DNA from: Bacteroidales bacterium
Lineage (GTDB): Bacteria; Bacteroidota; Bacteroidia; Bacteroidales; F082
NCBI GenBank assembly: GCA_017645245.1
Contig: JAGCPG010000083.1
Coordinates: 1-37,394 of the forward strand
Direction of reading: 5' to 3'
Length of the DNA stretch: 37,394 nucleotides
Made by a program: the position numbers and the translations under genes. Positions 22,950 to 32,752 of the stretch are shown here, one piece after another. The notes under the pieces are model-generated. The model saw only the letters and a program-made list of their open reading frames with translations, ran no database searches and was not told the DNA's origin. How positions within the stretch are numbered: the stretch's first letter is position 1; each line of letters begins with the position of its first letter.

Positions 22950-25547
22950 TTAAAACTCTTGTTCTTTCGTTTCGAGATCCTTCAAAATCTGTTCCAAAGC
23001 GAATTCGTTGGCCACTTTTACTTCTCTTGACTTGCTGCCGGAGAAGGGACCCACGATACCGGCGGCCTCCAGCTGGTCGATGATGCGGCCCGCGCGGTTG
23101 TAGCCGAGCTTGAGCTTGCGCTGGATCATGGAGGTGGAACCCTGCTGGGTCTGCACCACGATGCGGGCGGCATCCTCAAACAAGGGATCGCGTTCGTCGC
23201 CGTCCTCGAAGTCGCCGCCTTCGCCACTCTCTTCATCGGGCACCTCAGGCAGATGGAACGGCTCCACAAAGCCGCGTTGCTCACCGATGAAGCTGGTGAT
23301 TTCCTCCACCTCGGGGGTGTCGATGAAGGCGCATTGCAGACGCACCAGGTCGTTGCCGGTGGAGAGCAGCATGTCGCCGCGACCGATGAGCTGGTTGGCG
23401 CCGCTCTGGTCGAGGATGGTCTTGGAGTCGACAGCTGAGATCACGCGGAAGGCGATACGGGCCGGGAAGTTGGCCTTGATGGAACCTGTGATGATGTTCA
23501 CCGATGGACGCTGTGTTGCGATGATCAAGTGGATGCCGATGGCACGGGCCAGCTGGGCCAGACGGGCGATGGGCGACTCCACCTCGCGGCCTGCCGTCAT
23601 GATGAGGTCGGCGAATTCGTCGACCACCAGCACGATGTAGGGCAGGTAACGGTGACCTTCGGTGGGCAGCAGCCTGCGCGACTTGAATTTCTCGTTGTAT
23701 TCGATGATGTTGCGGCACTGGGCGGCCTTCAACAGGTCGTAACGCTGGTCCATCTCAATGCAGAGGGAGTTGAGGGTGCGCACCACCTGCTTTACGTCGG
23801 TGATGATGGCATCTTCCATGTCGGGCAGCTTGGCAAGGTAATGGCGCTCGATGCGGTTGTAGAGGGTGAGCTCCACCTTCTTCGGGTCGACCATCACAAA
23901 CTTCAGGTCGGCAGGATGCTTGCTGTAGAGCAGGGAGGCAATGATGGCGTTCAAACCGACTGACTTGCCTTGTCCGGTGGCACCGGCCATCAGGATGTGA
24001 GGCATCTTGGCCAAGTCGAACACGTAGGTCTCGTTGGAGATGGTCTTGCCGATGGCGCAAGGCAGGGCGAATTTGTTGTTCTGGAACTTCTCAGAGGCGA
24101 GCACGCTCTTCATGGAGACGGTCTCGGGCTTTTTATTGGGTACCTCGATGCCGATGGTTCCCTTGCCGGGGATGGGGGCGATGATGCGGATGCCCAGGGC
24201 GGCCAAGCTCAACGCGATGTCGTCCTCCAAATTCTTGATCTTGGAAATCCTAACGCCGGCGGCGGGAACGATTTCATACAATGTCACGGTGGGGCCGATG
24301 GTAGCCTTGATCTTGTCGATCTGAATGCCGTAATTGCCCAAAGTCTCCACGATCTTGGTCTTGTTGGCCTCCAGCTCCTCGTTGCTCACCTCGGCACGCT
24401 TGTCGCCATAATCGTTGAGCAGGTCAAGGGTGGGGAACTTGAAGTCACTTAGCTCGAAATGCGGATCAAACGGCGTATCGATGGTGTGATGCTCCTTACC
24501 TTCCTCAACGGTCTTTTCCTCAGGGGTAGCTTCGATTTCCAACTCGATGTTATCAGCAGGATTGTTGTTGTCGGTGGGATTCACAACCTCCAAAGGGGTA
24601 TCTGCCGTAGGATTGAGGTCGTTTTTCGGCTCGTTGATGATGGTGTTTTCCGAAGGCCTATGGATCACGGTGATGGGAGGCAGGTCGTCATCTTCGAAGT
24701 CCTCGAAATCATCAGGGTTCTCATCTGAATCGTTGGTGTCGTTCTCAGGATATTGGTTTTCAGGATTTTCCGTGTCGTCGATGATATTGGTCAGTTGCTG
24801 TTGTTTTAATGCTTTACGCTCCGCTCTACGCTCGCGCCATTCCTTGAAGGCATCCATGTTGAGGTTGAATTCGAAGAGCAGAAAAAGCAGGAAGACGAAG
24901 ACGATGGTAAGCACGACACCCGACTTGCCCATGAAGCTGAAGATGTTGGCGTTGAGGAATTTACCTATGGCACCGCCGAAGATCTCGCAAGCCTTGTTAG
25001 GTGCTACAAAGTTGATGAAACCAAAGAGCAACGGGATCCATGCCAACATCATGATGGCCCATTTCCACAGGTTCCACATCTTGATCTTAGAACCGAAAGT
25101 GTAATGCAATCCTATGATTGTCAGTAGATAAACGAAATAAATAGCGCCGATGCCGAACGACTCCTTGACGAGGACTTGGGCCAGGTAAGCGCCGAATGAG
25201 CCTGTGATGCTGTCGAACTGGATGGCCTTGCCGAAGAGGGTGGTGCCGGTTTCGTGGTAGGAGCCGCCGAAATAGCTGGTGAAGAAGGAGAGTATTGAGA
25301 TGGCGAGGAATAAGTCGAGGCACAGGATCAGGAATCCGGCCACATATTTGATGCGCGGATCGAAGGTGCGGGGCTGCTTTTCCTTCTTCTCTTTCTTGGG
25401 TTTCTCGGCCTTTTTGGGTTTCTCCTTGGGCTCCTCAGGCTTTTTCTTGGGCTTGGGTTCCTCTTTGGGAACGACGATCGGGTCCTCGGTCACCGTTGGC
25501 TGAGGCTTGGGCTTGAAAGTGTTTTCTCTTATCTTGTTTTCTGCCAT
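22950..25547 (-). CDS. ftsK: DNA translocase FtsK/SpoIIIE
   Basis: This 865-residue septal DNA pump acts in chromosome dimer resolution and segregation. After a Lys/Pro/Glu-rich N-terminus come about four TM helices (about 65-225), then a long acidic linker (about 255-385) and the RecA-like motor. Walker A is GATGQGKS with Lys528, and Walker B is VLVVDEFADL. The C-terminal gamma winged-helix domain (TSMIQRKLKLGYNRAGRIID) should read polar DNA motifs. It lies between lepB and lolA on the same strand. Confidence 0.95.
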   Translation of the reverse strand: MAENKIRENTFKPKPQPTVTEDPIVVPKEEPKPKKKPEEPKEKPKKAEKPKKEKKEKQPRTFDPRIKYVAGFLILCLDLFLAISILSFFTSYFGGSYHETGTTLFGKAIQFDSITGSFGAYLAQVLVKESFGIGAIYFVYLLTIIGLHYTFGSKIKMWNLWKWAIMMLAWIPLLFGFINFVAPNKACEIFGGAIGKFLNANIFSFMGKSGVVLTIVFVFLLFLLFEFNLNMDAFKEWRERRAERKALKQQQLTNIIDDTENPENQYPENDTNDSDENPDDFEDFEDDDLPPITVIHRPSENTIINEPKNDLNPTADTPLEVVNPTDNNNPADNIELEIEATPEEKTVEEGKEHHTIDTPFDPHFELSDFKFPTLDLLNDYGDKRAEVSNEELEANKTKIVETLGNYGIQIDKIKATIGPTVTLYEIVPAAGVRISKIKNLEDDIALSLAALGIRIIAPIPGKGTIGIEVPNKKPETVSMKSVLASEKFQNNKFALPCAIGKTISNETYVFDLAKMPHILMAGATGQGKSVGLNAIIASLLYSKHPADLKFVMVDPKKVELTLYNRIERHYLAKLPDMEDAIITDVKQVVRTLNSLCIEMDQRYDLLKAAQCRNIIEYNEKFKSRRLLPTEGHRYLPYIVLVVDEFADLIMTAGREVESPIARLAQLARAIGIHLIIATQRPSVNIITGSIKANFPARIAFRVISAVDSKTILDQSGANQLIGRGDMLLSTGNDLVRLQCAFIDTPEVEEITSFIGEQRGFVEPFHLPEVPDEESGEGGDFEDGDERDPLFEDAARIVVQTQQGSTSMIQRKLKLGYNRAGRIIDQLEAAGIVGPFSGSKSREVKVANEFALEQILKDLETKEQEF

Positions 25548-25569
25548 AGGTTTTCGTCTTCAGGGTTGG

Positions 25570-27084
25570 TTATTTGGGGATGCGGAACATCCTTCTCCAG
25601 CGGATGCCGCCGTTTTCCTTGTCAAGTGATAGCCATACGAACACGGCCTTGCCAACGATGTGGTTCTCAGGCACGAAGCCCCAGTAGCGCGAGTCGGCGG
25701 AGTTGTGGCGGTTGTCGCCCATCATCCAGTAGTAATCCATTGCAAAGGTGTAGCTATCGGCTGGTTTGCCGTCGATAAGGATCTGATTGTCTTTTACTTG
25801 TAGGTCGTGGAGCTCGTATGCATGAATGATGCGCTCGTACAAAGGCAGGTTCTCCAAGGTGAGCTTCACGGTCGTGCCTTTCTTAGGCAGGACGATGGGG
25901 CCGTAGTTGTCGACGTTCCAAGGATAGAGGTCGGGACGGTGCGGGAAGATTTCAGGACGGAGGTCTTGGCCCGCAGGGGTGATGTTGCGTTCCGCCGAAG
26001 TGATGAAGCTGAGCTGACGCAGCTCGGCGGCTACCTTCTCGCTGATGTTGAGGATGGCCTCGTTGGGGTTGGCGCCGCGATAACCTTCGGTGATGTTGTA
26101 TTTGTCGAGAATACGTTTGTTGATGCCGTTGCCGGTGGTGACGACGGTGTAGTTGAACTGCATGTTCTCGGGCTGGAATCCTTCCTTGCCGTCGATATAC
26201 ACGATGCCGTCGATGATCTGAAGAGTGTCGCCCGGCATGCCGATGAGGCGCTTGACGTAGTTCTCGCGCTTGTCCACAGGATGGGCGATCACGTTGCCGA
26301 AGGTCTCGTGGTCGGTCCACACGCGTTTGCGGCCGTATTCACGGATAAGGTCGTAATAGCTCACGCTGCTCTGGAACTTGTCGCACACAGTGTCACCAGC
26401 GGGGTAGTTGAACACGATGGGATCATTCCGCTTGATGATGGACACGCCTGGGTAGCGGTGATATGGCAGCTTGATCCATTCCACGTACGACTTCTTGGTG
26501 GTGCTAAAAGGCAATGTGTTGTGCACGAAGGGGAAGGCTATGGGCGTGTTGGGGCGCTTGGGTCCGTAATGGATCTTACTGACAATCAAATAGTCGCCAA
26601 CGCAGAGCGATTTCTCCATGCTAGAGGTCGGGATGGTGAAGGCCTCGAAAACGTAGGTGCGGATGATCAAGGCTGCCACCACGGCGAACACGATGGCGTC
26701 GAACCACTCACGGGCGGTTGATTTCTTGGGTCGTGTGGCGGTGTCGGGATCCTGATACTTGTCGTCCTTCACAATGAGGGGGAAGAAGATGAAAGGCAGG
26801 ATGGCAGCCATGAATTCTTCCCAGATCTTGAATCTGCCGAAGCATTTGCCTAGCTCGACGAGCATCAGGAAAAGCATGAAGATGTTGATGTACGGGAAGA
26901 TGATAAAGAACCACCACCAGAACTTTTTGTGCTTCTTGATGATTTTCAGCAGCACAAAGATGTTGAAATAAGGGATGAAGGCCTTCCAGCTTTTTTCTCC
27001 AGCGGCTTTGAACTGTTTCCAAGTGAACGCGATCGGCACGGTAAACAGGACAGGGACAATCAGTATGAAAAGGATTAAAGACAT
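25570..27084 (-). CDS. lepB: Signal peptidase I with N-terminal membrane domain
   Basis: This 504-residue inner-membrane protease removes signal peptides. The catalytic Ser155 is in IPTSSMEKSL and Lys278 is in ENYVKRLIGMPGD. The box MMGDNRHNSADSRYWGFV lies near residue 470. The first 110 residues form an extra membrane domain with several hydrophobic helices (FWWWFFIIFPYINIFMLFLM). The long size, with this domain and an insertion between the catalytic boxes, is the form usual in Bacteroidota. It is the first gene of lepB-ftsK-lolA-GT. Confidence 0.93.
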   Translation of the reverse strand: MSLILFILIVPVLFTVPIAFTWKQFKAAGEKSWKAFIPYFNIFVLLKIIKKHKKFWWWFFIIFPYINIFMLFLMLVELGKCFGRFKIWEEFMAAILPFIFFPLIVKDDKYQDPDTATRPKKSTAREWFDAIVFAVVAALIIRTYVFEAFTIPTSSMEKSLCVGDYLIVSKIHYGPKRPNTPIAFPFVHNTLPFSTTKKSYVEWIKLPYHRYPGVSIIKRNDPIVFNYPAGDTVCDKFQSSVSYYDLIREYGRKRVWTDHETFGNVIAHPVDKRENYVKRLIGMPGDTLQIIDGIVYIDGKEGFQPENMQFNYTVVTTGNGINKRILDKYNITEGYRGANPNEAILNISEKVAAELRQLSFITSAERNITPAGQDLRPEIFPHRPDLYPWNVDNYGPIVLPKKGTTVKLTLENLPLYERIIHAYELHDLQVKDNQILIDGKPADSYTFAMDYYWMMGDNRHNSADSRYWGFVPENHIVGKAVFVWLSLDKENGGIRWRRMFRIPK

Positions 27085-27134
27085 GGTAAAACGAAATATT
27101 TCTTTGTAAACGCCTAATTCTAGAAAAGCGTGTG

Positions 27135-27164
27135 CAAAGGTACGAAAAAATTGGTAATTGTGAA
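27135..27164 (-). promoter_or_regulatory. Promoter of the lepB operon
   Basis: On the minus strand TTC (27164-27162), 19 bases and TACCTTTG (27142-27135) form a near-match. The box is about 50 bases before the lepB ATG and just below the WYL gene stop. Confidence 0.55.
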
Positions 27165-27171
27165 AGGTTTT

Positions 27172-28086
27172 TTAATAGGTTTGATAACGGGATAATGAAT
27201 TGGCCAAGGAGGTTCTTATTTCTTCGCGTAGTGATTGTGGCTCAAGCACTTCGAGGTCAGGGCCTTCTTTGAGGATTTCTTGTTTGAAGTCGAATGTTGG
27301 AGCCATAAGGTATTCGTAGTCAGTGTATTGCTCTGTTGTGTTGATTTCCCGTTGGGTGTGATGCTTTGGAAGGGTGCGTAGCAGGGGAATCATTTTCCCA
27401 TAGGCACGGAGGACGATGCGGATTGGTTTTTCTTTGTCATCGATGAAGACACCGAAAAAGTATTTGAAAAAATTGTTGGCGTTGAAAGAAGGATCCATTT
27501 CGAAGGTTTGGTTTGTCTCTTTGAGTTTGATGATTCGGTCGAGAGCATAGATGCGGAGTTCATTGGGGTGCTGGTCGCTTTTAACGAGGAGGTACCAGCG
27601 TTGGCGGAACACTTTGAGGCAGTAGGGTTCGATGGCAATAGTTTTTGGGGTGGGGGAATCAAAGCCTTGATGCGTCATTTTGAGCATAATATTGTTTTTG
27701 ATGGCGTTGATGATGGTCGGCAGGTATTCCATTCCTTCGGGGATTTCTTCGAGTACAAGGCGGTCTTTGATGGAAAGGCTGTCGATGAGGATGTTGTTGA
27801 CGGTGAGGGTTTGCAGCATCCAGATTTGGGTTGAGTGATCTTTGAGTGTTTCTGGATTGCTGATGAGGTATTGGTAGCCGTCGTTGTTGTCGCAGGTGAT
27901 GATGATGCCGAACATATCCTCAATAGCTTGACGCAGTCGGTAGAAAGTGGTTCTTGAGAGCGGTTTACCGTTGTTGAGGTCGTTGTTGATCCATAGTTTT
28001 TGAATCCGTTCGAGGCTGATTTTTTTGGATTGCAAGACGGTGTTGATGAGCCAGATGTATTGGCGGAAGGTGTCTATGTTTCTCAT
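27172..28086 (-). CDS. WYL-domain transcriptional regulator divergent from the cas operon
   Basis: This 304-residue protein has an N-terminal winged-helix region (about 1-75; SRTTFYRLRQAIEDMFGI) and a WYL ligand-sensing domain. The name motif is literal at Trp164-Tyr165-Leu166 (RQRWYLLVKS), with YALDRI at 180-185. A C-terminal WCX-like extension follows. WYL regulators control several phage-defence systems, for example BrxR/CapW and the Synechocystis CRISPR regulator Sll7009. The start at 28086 is chosen because the open frame above it runs through the shared promoter region into cas3. The position opposite cas3, with a palindrome in between, suggests control of the cas operon and of itself. 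Confidence 0.85.
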   Translation of the reverse strand: MRNIDTFRQYIWLINTVLQSKKISLERIQKLWINNDLNNGKPLSRTTFYRLRQAIEDMFGIIITCDNNDGYQYLISNPETLKDHSTQIWMLQTLTVNNILIDSLSIKDRLVLEEIPEGMEYLPTIINAIKNNIMLKMTHQGFDSPTPKTIAIEPYCLKVFRQRWYLLVKSDQHPNELRIYALDRIIKLKETNQTFEMDPSFNANNFFKYFFGVFIDDKEKPIRIVLRAYGKMIPLLRTLPKHHTQREINTTEQYTDYEYLMAPTFDFKQEILKEGPDLEVLEPQSLREEIRTSLANSLSRYQTY

Positions 28087-28096
28087 ATTTTTTCTG

Positions 28097-28104
28097 CAAA
28101 GGTA
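28097..28104 (-). promoter_or_regulatory. -7 box of the WYL regulator gene
   Basis: TACCTTTG is read on the minus strand, ten bases before the ATG. The -33 position (28124-28126) has no TTG and falls inside the palindrome at 28121-28139. Confidence 0.5.
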
Positions 28105-28120
28105 AACTATTTTTTGTGTA

Positions 28121-28139
28121 TGTTTCACGTTTTGAAACA
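28121..28139. promoter_or_regulatory. 19-bp palindrome, candidate operator for WYL gene and cas3
   Basis: TGTTTCA (28121-28127), five bases, then TGAAACA (28133-28139) form perfect 7-bp arms. It covers the expected -33 regions of both divergent promoters, a good place for a dimeric regulator. The natural candidate is the adjacent WYL protein. Confidence 0.6.
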
Positions 28140-28149
28140 AGGTGAGTTG

Positions 28150-28157
28150 TAAATTTG
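28150..28157 (+). promoter_or_regulatory. -7 box of the cas operon
   Basis: TAAATTTG is followed by CAGC and then the cas3 ATG, the same arrangement as before lplA. With only four bases between box and start codon, the cas3 mRNA would be leaderless or nearly so. Confidence 0.5.
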
Positions 28158-28161
28158 CAGC

Positions 28162-30318
28162 ATGAAAGAAATAATATCGCATATTAGACCTGAAGATTGG
28201 GAAATTCAAACCAATGAGGTGCACCAACAGGGCGTAGCAAAACGAGCCGCTCAATTTGCTGCTGACTTCGGTATTGAGGAATGGGGCAGGGTGTTGGGAC
28301 TGTTGCACGATAAAGGCAAGGAGAGGCTTGCTTTTCAACAGCATATTAAGAAGGAAAGCGGAATGGATGCATCAATTCTGGTTGAAGGGGACTATAGACA
28401 TGCATATATTGGTGCATTGATAGCCAAGATATTGTTTCCAAAACATCATTTGCTGATGGATAATGCCTTGATGGGACATCATAGAGGATTGTACGATGAT
28501 GGTGATATGAAAGAGGTGTTGAAGTTGCAAATGCCTAAAGATGTGGTCATTGAGGAAATCAATGCTCGGTTGGAAATCCCTCGACTTGAGAAACCTAAAG
28601 ACATTCATCATTTGGAAAGGATGTTATACAGTTGTTTGGTGGATGCTGACTTTTTGGATACCGAGGCATTCATGCAACCCGAACAAAGCAAATTGAGGGG
28701 AAATCATGAATCACTGAAAGTGTTGGAAGGCAAATTGGATGCATTTTTGTCGGGATTGAAGAAAAATGCACCTGATACTGAGGTAAACAGAATCAGGAAC
28801 GAGGTGCAGCAATGGTGCATTATGGAAAGCGAAAAGGCGTCAGGCTTCTATAGTTTGACCGTTCCGACTGGTGGTGGCAAAACGCTTTCGTCTGTTTTGT
28901 GGGCAATCAAACACGCCGTAAAGAATGATTTGAAACGAATTATCATAGCCATTCCTTATACCAGTATTATTACGCAAACAGCCAGTGTTTTGAGAAGCAT
29001 TTTTGGTGAAGAAAATGTGCTTGAACATCATTCAAATGTTGATCGAAACAATGGGAAAGACAAGGAACTATCGCAGAAGCAAAGACTCGCAACAGAAAAC
29101 TGGGATTACCCAATCATCGTAACGACCAATGTCCAACTCTTTGAGTCATTATTTAGCAGCAAGCCGTCCGATTGCCGCAAGTTGCATAACATTGCTAAAA
29201 GTGTATTGATATTGGATGAAGTGCAAACCTTGCCGATGGATTTCCTACAGCCAATTATTGACACCTTTGACACACTGAAAAGGGTGTTTGGCGTGTCCAT
29301 CCTGTTTACGACGGCAAGCCAACCTGTACTTTCAGGGAAAATACTCGGTTCTAATCCATTTGTTTCGTTTGAGGGATTGACTCAAATCCATGAAATTGTT
29401 CCACGGGAAGCCAACCTGCACGACCGTTTGCGCCGCGTGAAAATTAAGTTTGAAGATGGTGACAGAAAAGACTATGATGAGGTGGCAGAGCAAATTGCGA
29501 AGCATTCTCGCGTCTTGTGTATTGTGAATACAAGAAACGATGCCAAGGAAATTTACTCTCGGCTGCCCAAAGACGGCATTTGCTTGCACTTGTCGCGAAT
29601 GATGTGTCCCGACCATGTGAGGGAAACCATCGCCAGGGTTAAAGTTGCGCTTAAAGAGCCATCGAACACCGTTATAAGAGTGGTGGCAACTCAATTGATT
29701 GAGGCGGGCGTGGATATTGACTTCCCCGTTGTGTTTCGCCAAGAGGCTGGGCTTGACTCAATTTTGCAAGCCGCTGGAAGATGCAATCGAGAGGGTCGTT
29801 TGGAACAGGGCGAAACCTTTGTATTTGGGTTGCAGAAGCCGATACCTCCTGGCTTTATGACGCAGACCAACAATGCCCGATTGGGGATGGGAAAAGATTA
29901 CGATTGGTTTTCGCCGGAGGCGATGGAAGCCTATTTCAAACAACTCTATTCGCGAGTCAATACCTTTGACAAGGCCAACATCAAGGAATTGCTGTATAAA
30001 TCGGAGATGCAATTTGAAACAGCCGCTTCTGAGTTCCGTTTAATTGACGACAACACGACTTCAGTCATCGTTAATTGGAAGAACAGCATGGAGTTGCTGG
30101 AACGGTTGAAGAATGAGGGTGTTTCGTATTCTTTGATGAAAGCCTTGTCTCAATTCAGTGTCAACGTTCGGGATGGAGATAAGGACAAGTTGAAAAAGGC
30201 GGGTGCTATCGAAGAAGTGTTGGAAGGTGTCTATGTGATACGCGACCAATCATTTTACAGCAAAGAAGTTGGTCTTGTTACAGATAATCATTGGTTAGAA
30301 GAATCATTAATAGTTTAA
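28162..30318 (+). CDS. cas3: CRISPR-associated nuclease-helicase Cas3 (type I-C)
   Basis: This 718-residue effector is recruited by Cascade to unwind and degrade target DNA. The N-terminal HD nuclease domain shows His21, His49-Asp50 (LLHDKGK), His80 and His106-His107. The SF2 helicase has Walker A VPTGGGKT (234-241), a DEVQ box at 352-355 and motif VI QAAGRCNREG (536-545). All expected catalytic residues are present. It is the first gene of the operon, with cas5c three bases downstream, and is divergent from the WYL regulator. Confidence 0.95.
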   Translation: MKEIISHIRPEDWEIQTNEVHQQGVAKRAAQFAADFGIEEWGRVLGLLHDKGKERLAFQQHIKKESGMDASILVEGDYRHAYIGALIAKILFPKHHLLMDNALMGHHRGLYDDGDMKEVLKLQMPKDVVIEEINARLEIPRLEKPKDIHHLERMLYSCLVDADFLDTEAFMQPEQSKLRGNHESLKVLEGKLDAFLSGLKKNAPDTEVNRIRNEVQQWCIMESEKASGFYSLTVPTGGGKTLSSVLWAIKHAVKNDLKRIIIAIPYTSIITQTASVLRSIFGEENVLEHHSNVDRNNGKDKELSQKQRLATENWDYPIIVTTNVQLFESLFSSKPSDCRKLHNIAKSVLILDEVQTLPMDFLQPIIDTFDTLKRVFGVSILFTTASQPVLSGKILGSNPFVSFEGLTQIHEIVPREANLHDRLRRVKIKFEDGDRKDYDEVAEQIAKHSRVLCIVNTRNDAKEIYSRLPKDGICLHLSRMMCPDHVRETIARVKVALKEPSNTVIRVVATQLIEAGVDIDFPVVFRQEAGLDSILQAAGRCNREGRLEQGETFVFGLQKPIPPGFMTQTNNARLGMGKDYDWFSPEAMEAYFKQLYSRVNTFDKANIKELLYKSEMQFETAASEFRLIDDNTTSVIVNWKNSMELLERLKNEGVSYSLMKALSQFSVNVRDGDKDKLKKAGAIEEVLEGVYVIRDQSFYSKEVGLVTDNHWLEESLIV

Positions 30319-30321
30319 AAT

Positions 30322-31020
30322 ATGGAATATTACGACAAGGAATTTTGTTTGGAAGTATGGGGACCGATGGCCTGCTTCACTCGTCCAGAGTTGAAAGTGG
30401 AGCGAGTGAGTTACGATGTCATTACGCCATCGGCAGCGCGAGCTGTGTTTGAGGCCATCTTTTGGAAGCCTGCCATCCATTGGCAAGTGACAAAAATAGA
30501 GGTGCTTAATCCCATCAAATGGACAACCATCAGGCGCAATGAGGTGGGTGCTGTGGCTTCGAAGAACCCCATATTCATTGAAGACAAGAGACAACAGAAG
30601 AATGCACTTGTACTTCAAGATGTCCGCTATCGAATTTGGGCAAAGTTGGAGTTTATCCCGCAATGGAAACGAAAAGAAACCAAGAATGCCCAAATTGATG
30701 CCGAAGAAGCCGAGTTACTTCGCAAAGACGAAAATCCTGGCAAGTACAATGCCATGTTTGAGCGTAGGGCAAGCAAAGGCCAATGTTTCAATCAGCCCTA
30801 TCTAGGTACTCGCGAGTTTTCGGCCTCATTCCGTTTGGTAAATCCTGAAAAAGAGGAACTTGCCTCTGCAATTGACGAAAGTCGCGATCTTGGTATTATG
30901 CTTTATGATATGGACTTTGAGAAAGATGTTAATAATCCTCCGGCATTGTTCTATCGTGCGAGGATGGAGAAAGGTGTCATAATTGTTCCACCTAAAGACA
31001 GTAAGGAGGTTTTGAGATGA
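30322..31020 (+). CDS. cas5c: Cas5c (Cas5d), crRNA-processing Cascade subunit
   Basis: The 232-residue protein starts with FCLEVWGPMACFTRPELKVE and contains SYDVITPSAARAVFEAIFWK, the signature of type I-C Cas5. In I-C systems, which lack Cas6, Cas5 itself cuts the pre-crRNA at the repeat hairpin and then caps the 5' handle. No cas6 is present in this locus, in agreement. The start of cas8c overlaps its stop by four bases. Confidence 0.95.
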   Translation: MEYYDKEFCLEVWGPMACFTRPELKVERVSYDVITPSAARAVFEAIFWKPAIHWQVTKIEVLNPIKWTTIRRNEVGAVASKNPIFIEDKRQQKNALVLQDVRYRIWAKLEFIPQWKRKETKNAQIDAEEAELLRKDENPGKYNAMFERRASKGQCFNQPYLGTREFSASFRLVNPEKEELASAIDESRDLGIMLYDMDFEKDVNNPPALFYRARMEKGVIIVPPKDSKEVLR

Positions 31021-32729
31021 TACTACAAGCGTTGTGTGACTATTATAAAAGGGATAAAAGTGCGGTTCCTTTTGGTTGGATGAAGGCCAATCTTTCATTT
31101 ATTGTAGTGATTGATAACGAGGGTCATTTTATTCGAGTAGAGGATTGCAGAAATGAAAAAGGGAAAGGACAGAGTTATATGTTGCCAAAAGGCGAACACA
31201 ATAATTCGGAAACTCCTCTGCTTTTTTGGGATAATCTTATGTATGCATTAGATTATACGGATAAACCATCTAAAACAACTCATAATAAACATTTGTCATT
31301 TGTAAAGAGATGCAGGGAAGTCTCAAGTAAATACAATGATAAAACGTTACGAGCCGTTGTCTTGTTTTATGAGCAGAAAGAATTGTTGAAGGTATATCAA
31401 GATCCCTTATGGGAAACCATGAAAAAAAATCCACAATACAATGTGTCGTTTCAGATACAAGGTTCTCTGCGGATTATTCCAAATGAAGATGTTTTCCTTA
31501 ATATTGTTCAATCGGAAGGCATAGTGGATGATACTGATGGTAAGAAAGGGATGTGTCTTGTAACAGGTGCTTTTTCAAAATTGATAAAGACAGGCACAAA
31601 AACTCCAATAAAAGGTTGTAAATCATCGGCAAAATTAGTGTCATTTCAGAAATCCTCTGGGTATGATTCTTATGGGAATGAACAAGGGTATAATGCGCCT
31701 ATCTCTGTAGAAGCTGATTTCACTTTTTCATCTGCGATAAAGAAAATGATGGAAGAAGGTTCGAGAAACAAGTTTTTGATAGGCAACCGCACTTTCTTGT
31801 TTTGGGCATCCAAAAATGACGAAGCTGGAACGCAAGCCGAAGAAAGCATATTCAATATGTTTGGATTTGCTGACGATGAGGATGACCCAAACCGAAACAT
31901 TGAACAAGTGAGAAAGACATTCAACGCCATATATTCTGGTAGTTTGAAAACTTCTCTTGACGACAAGTTTTATATCCTTGGCCTTGCGCCCAACTCGGCT
32001 CGAATTGCTGTAACATATTGGTCGGAACTTCCTCTAAAAGAGTTTGCAGCATTGATTCTCCGCCATTTTGAGGATATGAGGATTGTTGATAAGAGAGATG
32101 ATAAGAAACCATACATTGGGCTTTATTCAATATTAAAGTCTGTTACGTTAGATGGAATCATTTCTGGAGAAAAATCAAAACTCCAACCAAATCTTCCAGA
32201 GGCGGTAGTAAAGAGCATCTTTCAAGGCGTTCCATACCCATACACGCTGTTTGCTGGTTGCATACGCCGCATTCGAGCAGAACAAAACATCAACATCACT
32301 CGTGCCGCCATCATCAAGGCATATTTAAACCGAATTGACAATCAACAAAAAATAGAAGTTATGTTAGACAAAGAAAACACCAACCAAGGCTACTTGTGTG
32401 GCCGCCTGTTTGCTGTTCTTGACAAGATTCAAGAAGAAGCAAACAACCAACATTCTATTCGTGAACGCTACATGAACTCGGCAAGTTCCACACCTGCCGC
32501 AGTATTCTCCACCATTCTTAACCTCTCAAATCATCATTTTGAGAACTTGAAGAATGAAGGTCGTAAGATTTACTTCGATAAATTGAAAGGGGAAATAGTC
32601 AGTAAGATTGATGCCAACGGTTTCAAGGCTCAACTTGATTTACAAGACCAGGGGCGTTTCTTTATTGGCTACTATCATCAACGCCAAGACTTCTTTAAAA
32701 AGAACGAAGAGAGTAATGATGAACAATAA
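31017..32729 (+). CDS. cas8c: Cas8c (Csd1), large Cascade subunit
   Basis: The 570-residue protein begins [21 protein letters not shown] and contains [14 protein letters not shown] and [16 protein letters not shown], typical Csd1 sequences. It recognises the PAM and starts R-loop formation. The C-terminal 122 residues form a helical domain that in studied I-C systems is also made separately as Cas11c from an internal start; a suitable ATG is at 32361. cas7c follows after 23 bases. Confidence 0.95.
   Translation: MILQALCDYYKRDKSAVPFGWMKANLSFIVVIDNEGHFIRVEDCRNEKGKGQSYMLPKGEHNNSETPLLFWDNLMYALDYTDKPSKTTHNKHLSFVKRCREVSSKYNDKTLRAVVLFYEQKELLKVYQDPLWETMKKNPQYNVSFQIQGSLRIIPNEDVFLNIVQSEGIVDDTDGKKGMCLVTGAFSKLIKTGTKTPIKGCKSSAKLVSFQKSSGYDSYGNEQGYNAPISVEADFTFSSAIKKMMEEGSRNKFLIGNRTFLFWASKNDEAGTQAEESIFNMFGFADDEDDPNRNIEQVRKTFNAIYSGSLKTSLDDKFYILGLAPNSARIAVTYWSELPLKEFAALILRHFEDMRIVDKRDDKKPYIGLYSILKSVTLDGIISGEKSKLQPNLPEAVVKSIFQGVPYPYTLFAGCIRRIRAEQNINITRAAIIKAYLNRIDNQQKIEVMLDKENTNQGYLCGRLFAVLDKIQEEANNQHSIRERYMNSASSTPAAVFSTILNLSNHHFENLKNEGRKIYFDKLKGEIVSKIDANGFKAQLDLQDQGRFFIGYYHQRQDFFKKNEESNDEQ
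32361..32729 (+). CDS. Possible internal small subunit Cas11c
   Basis: In-frame ATG 32361 inside cas8c would give a 122-residue helical protein ([16 protein letters not shown] to the cas8c stop). The size fits the Cas11c known to be produced by internal translation of cas8c in type I-C systems. The upstream AAUAGAAG is purine-rich but a weak ribosome site. This is inferred from family knowledge and position, with no direct proof of use. Confidence 0.45.
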   Translation: MLDKENTNQGYLCGRLFAVLDKIQEEANNQHSIRERYMNSASSTPAAVFSTILNLSNHHFENLKNEGRKIYFDKLKGEIVSKIDANGFKAQLDLQDQGRFFIGYYHQRQDFFKKNEESNDEQ

Positions 32730-32752
32730 CAAACATTAAAAACTATACAACT

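Noticed and set aside
22950-25547. Several open frames of 80-185 residues opposite ftsK
   Set aside because: They are antisense shadows of a well-supported ftsK; their composition is low-complexity and matches no family I know.
28087-28344. An 86-residue N-terminal extension of the WYL protein
   Set aside because: It would run through the shared promoter region and antisense to cas3; the conserved winged-helix region and a -7 box both favour the start at 28086.
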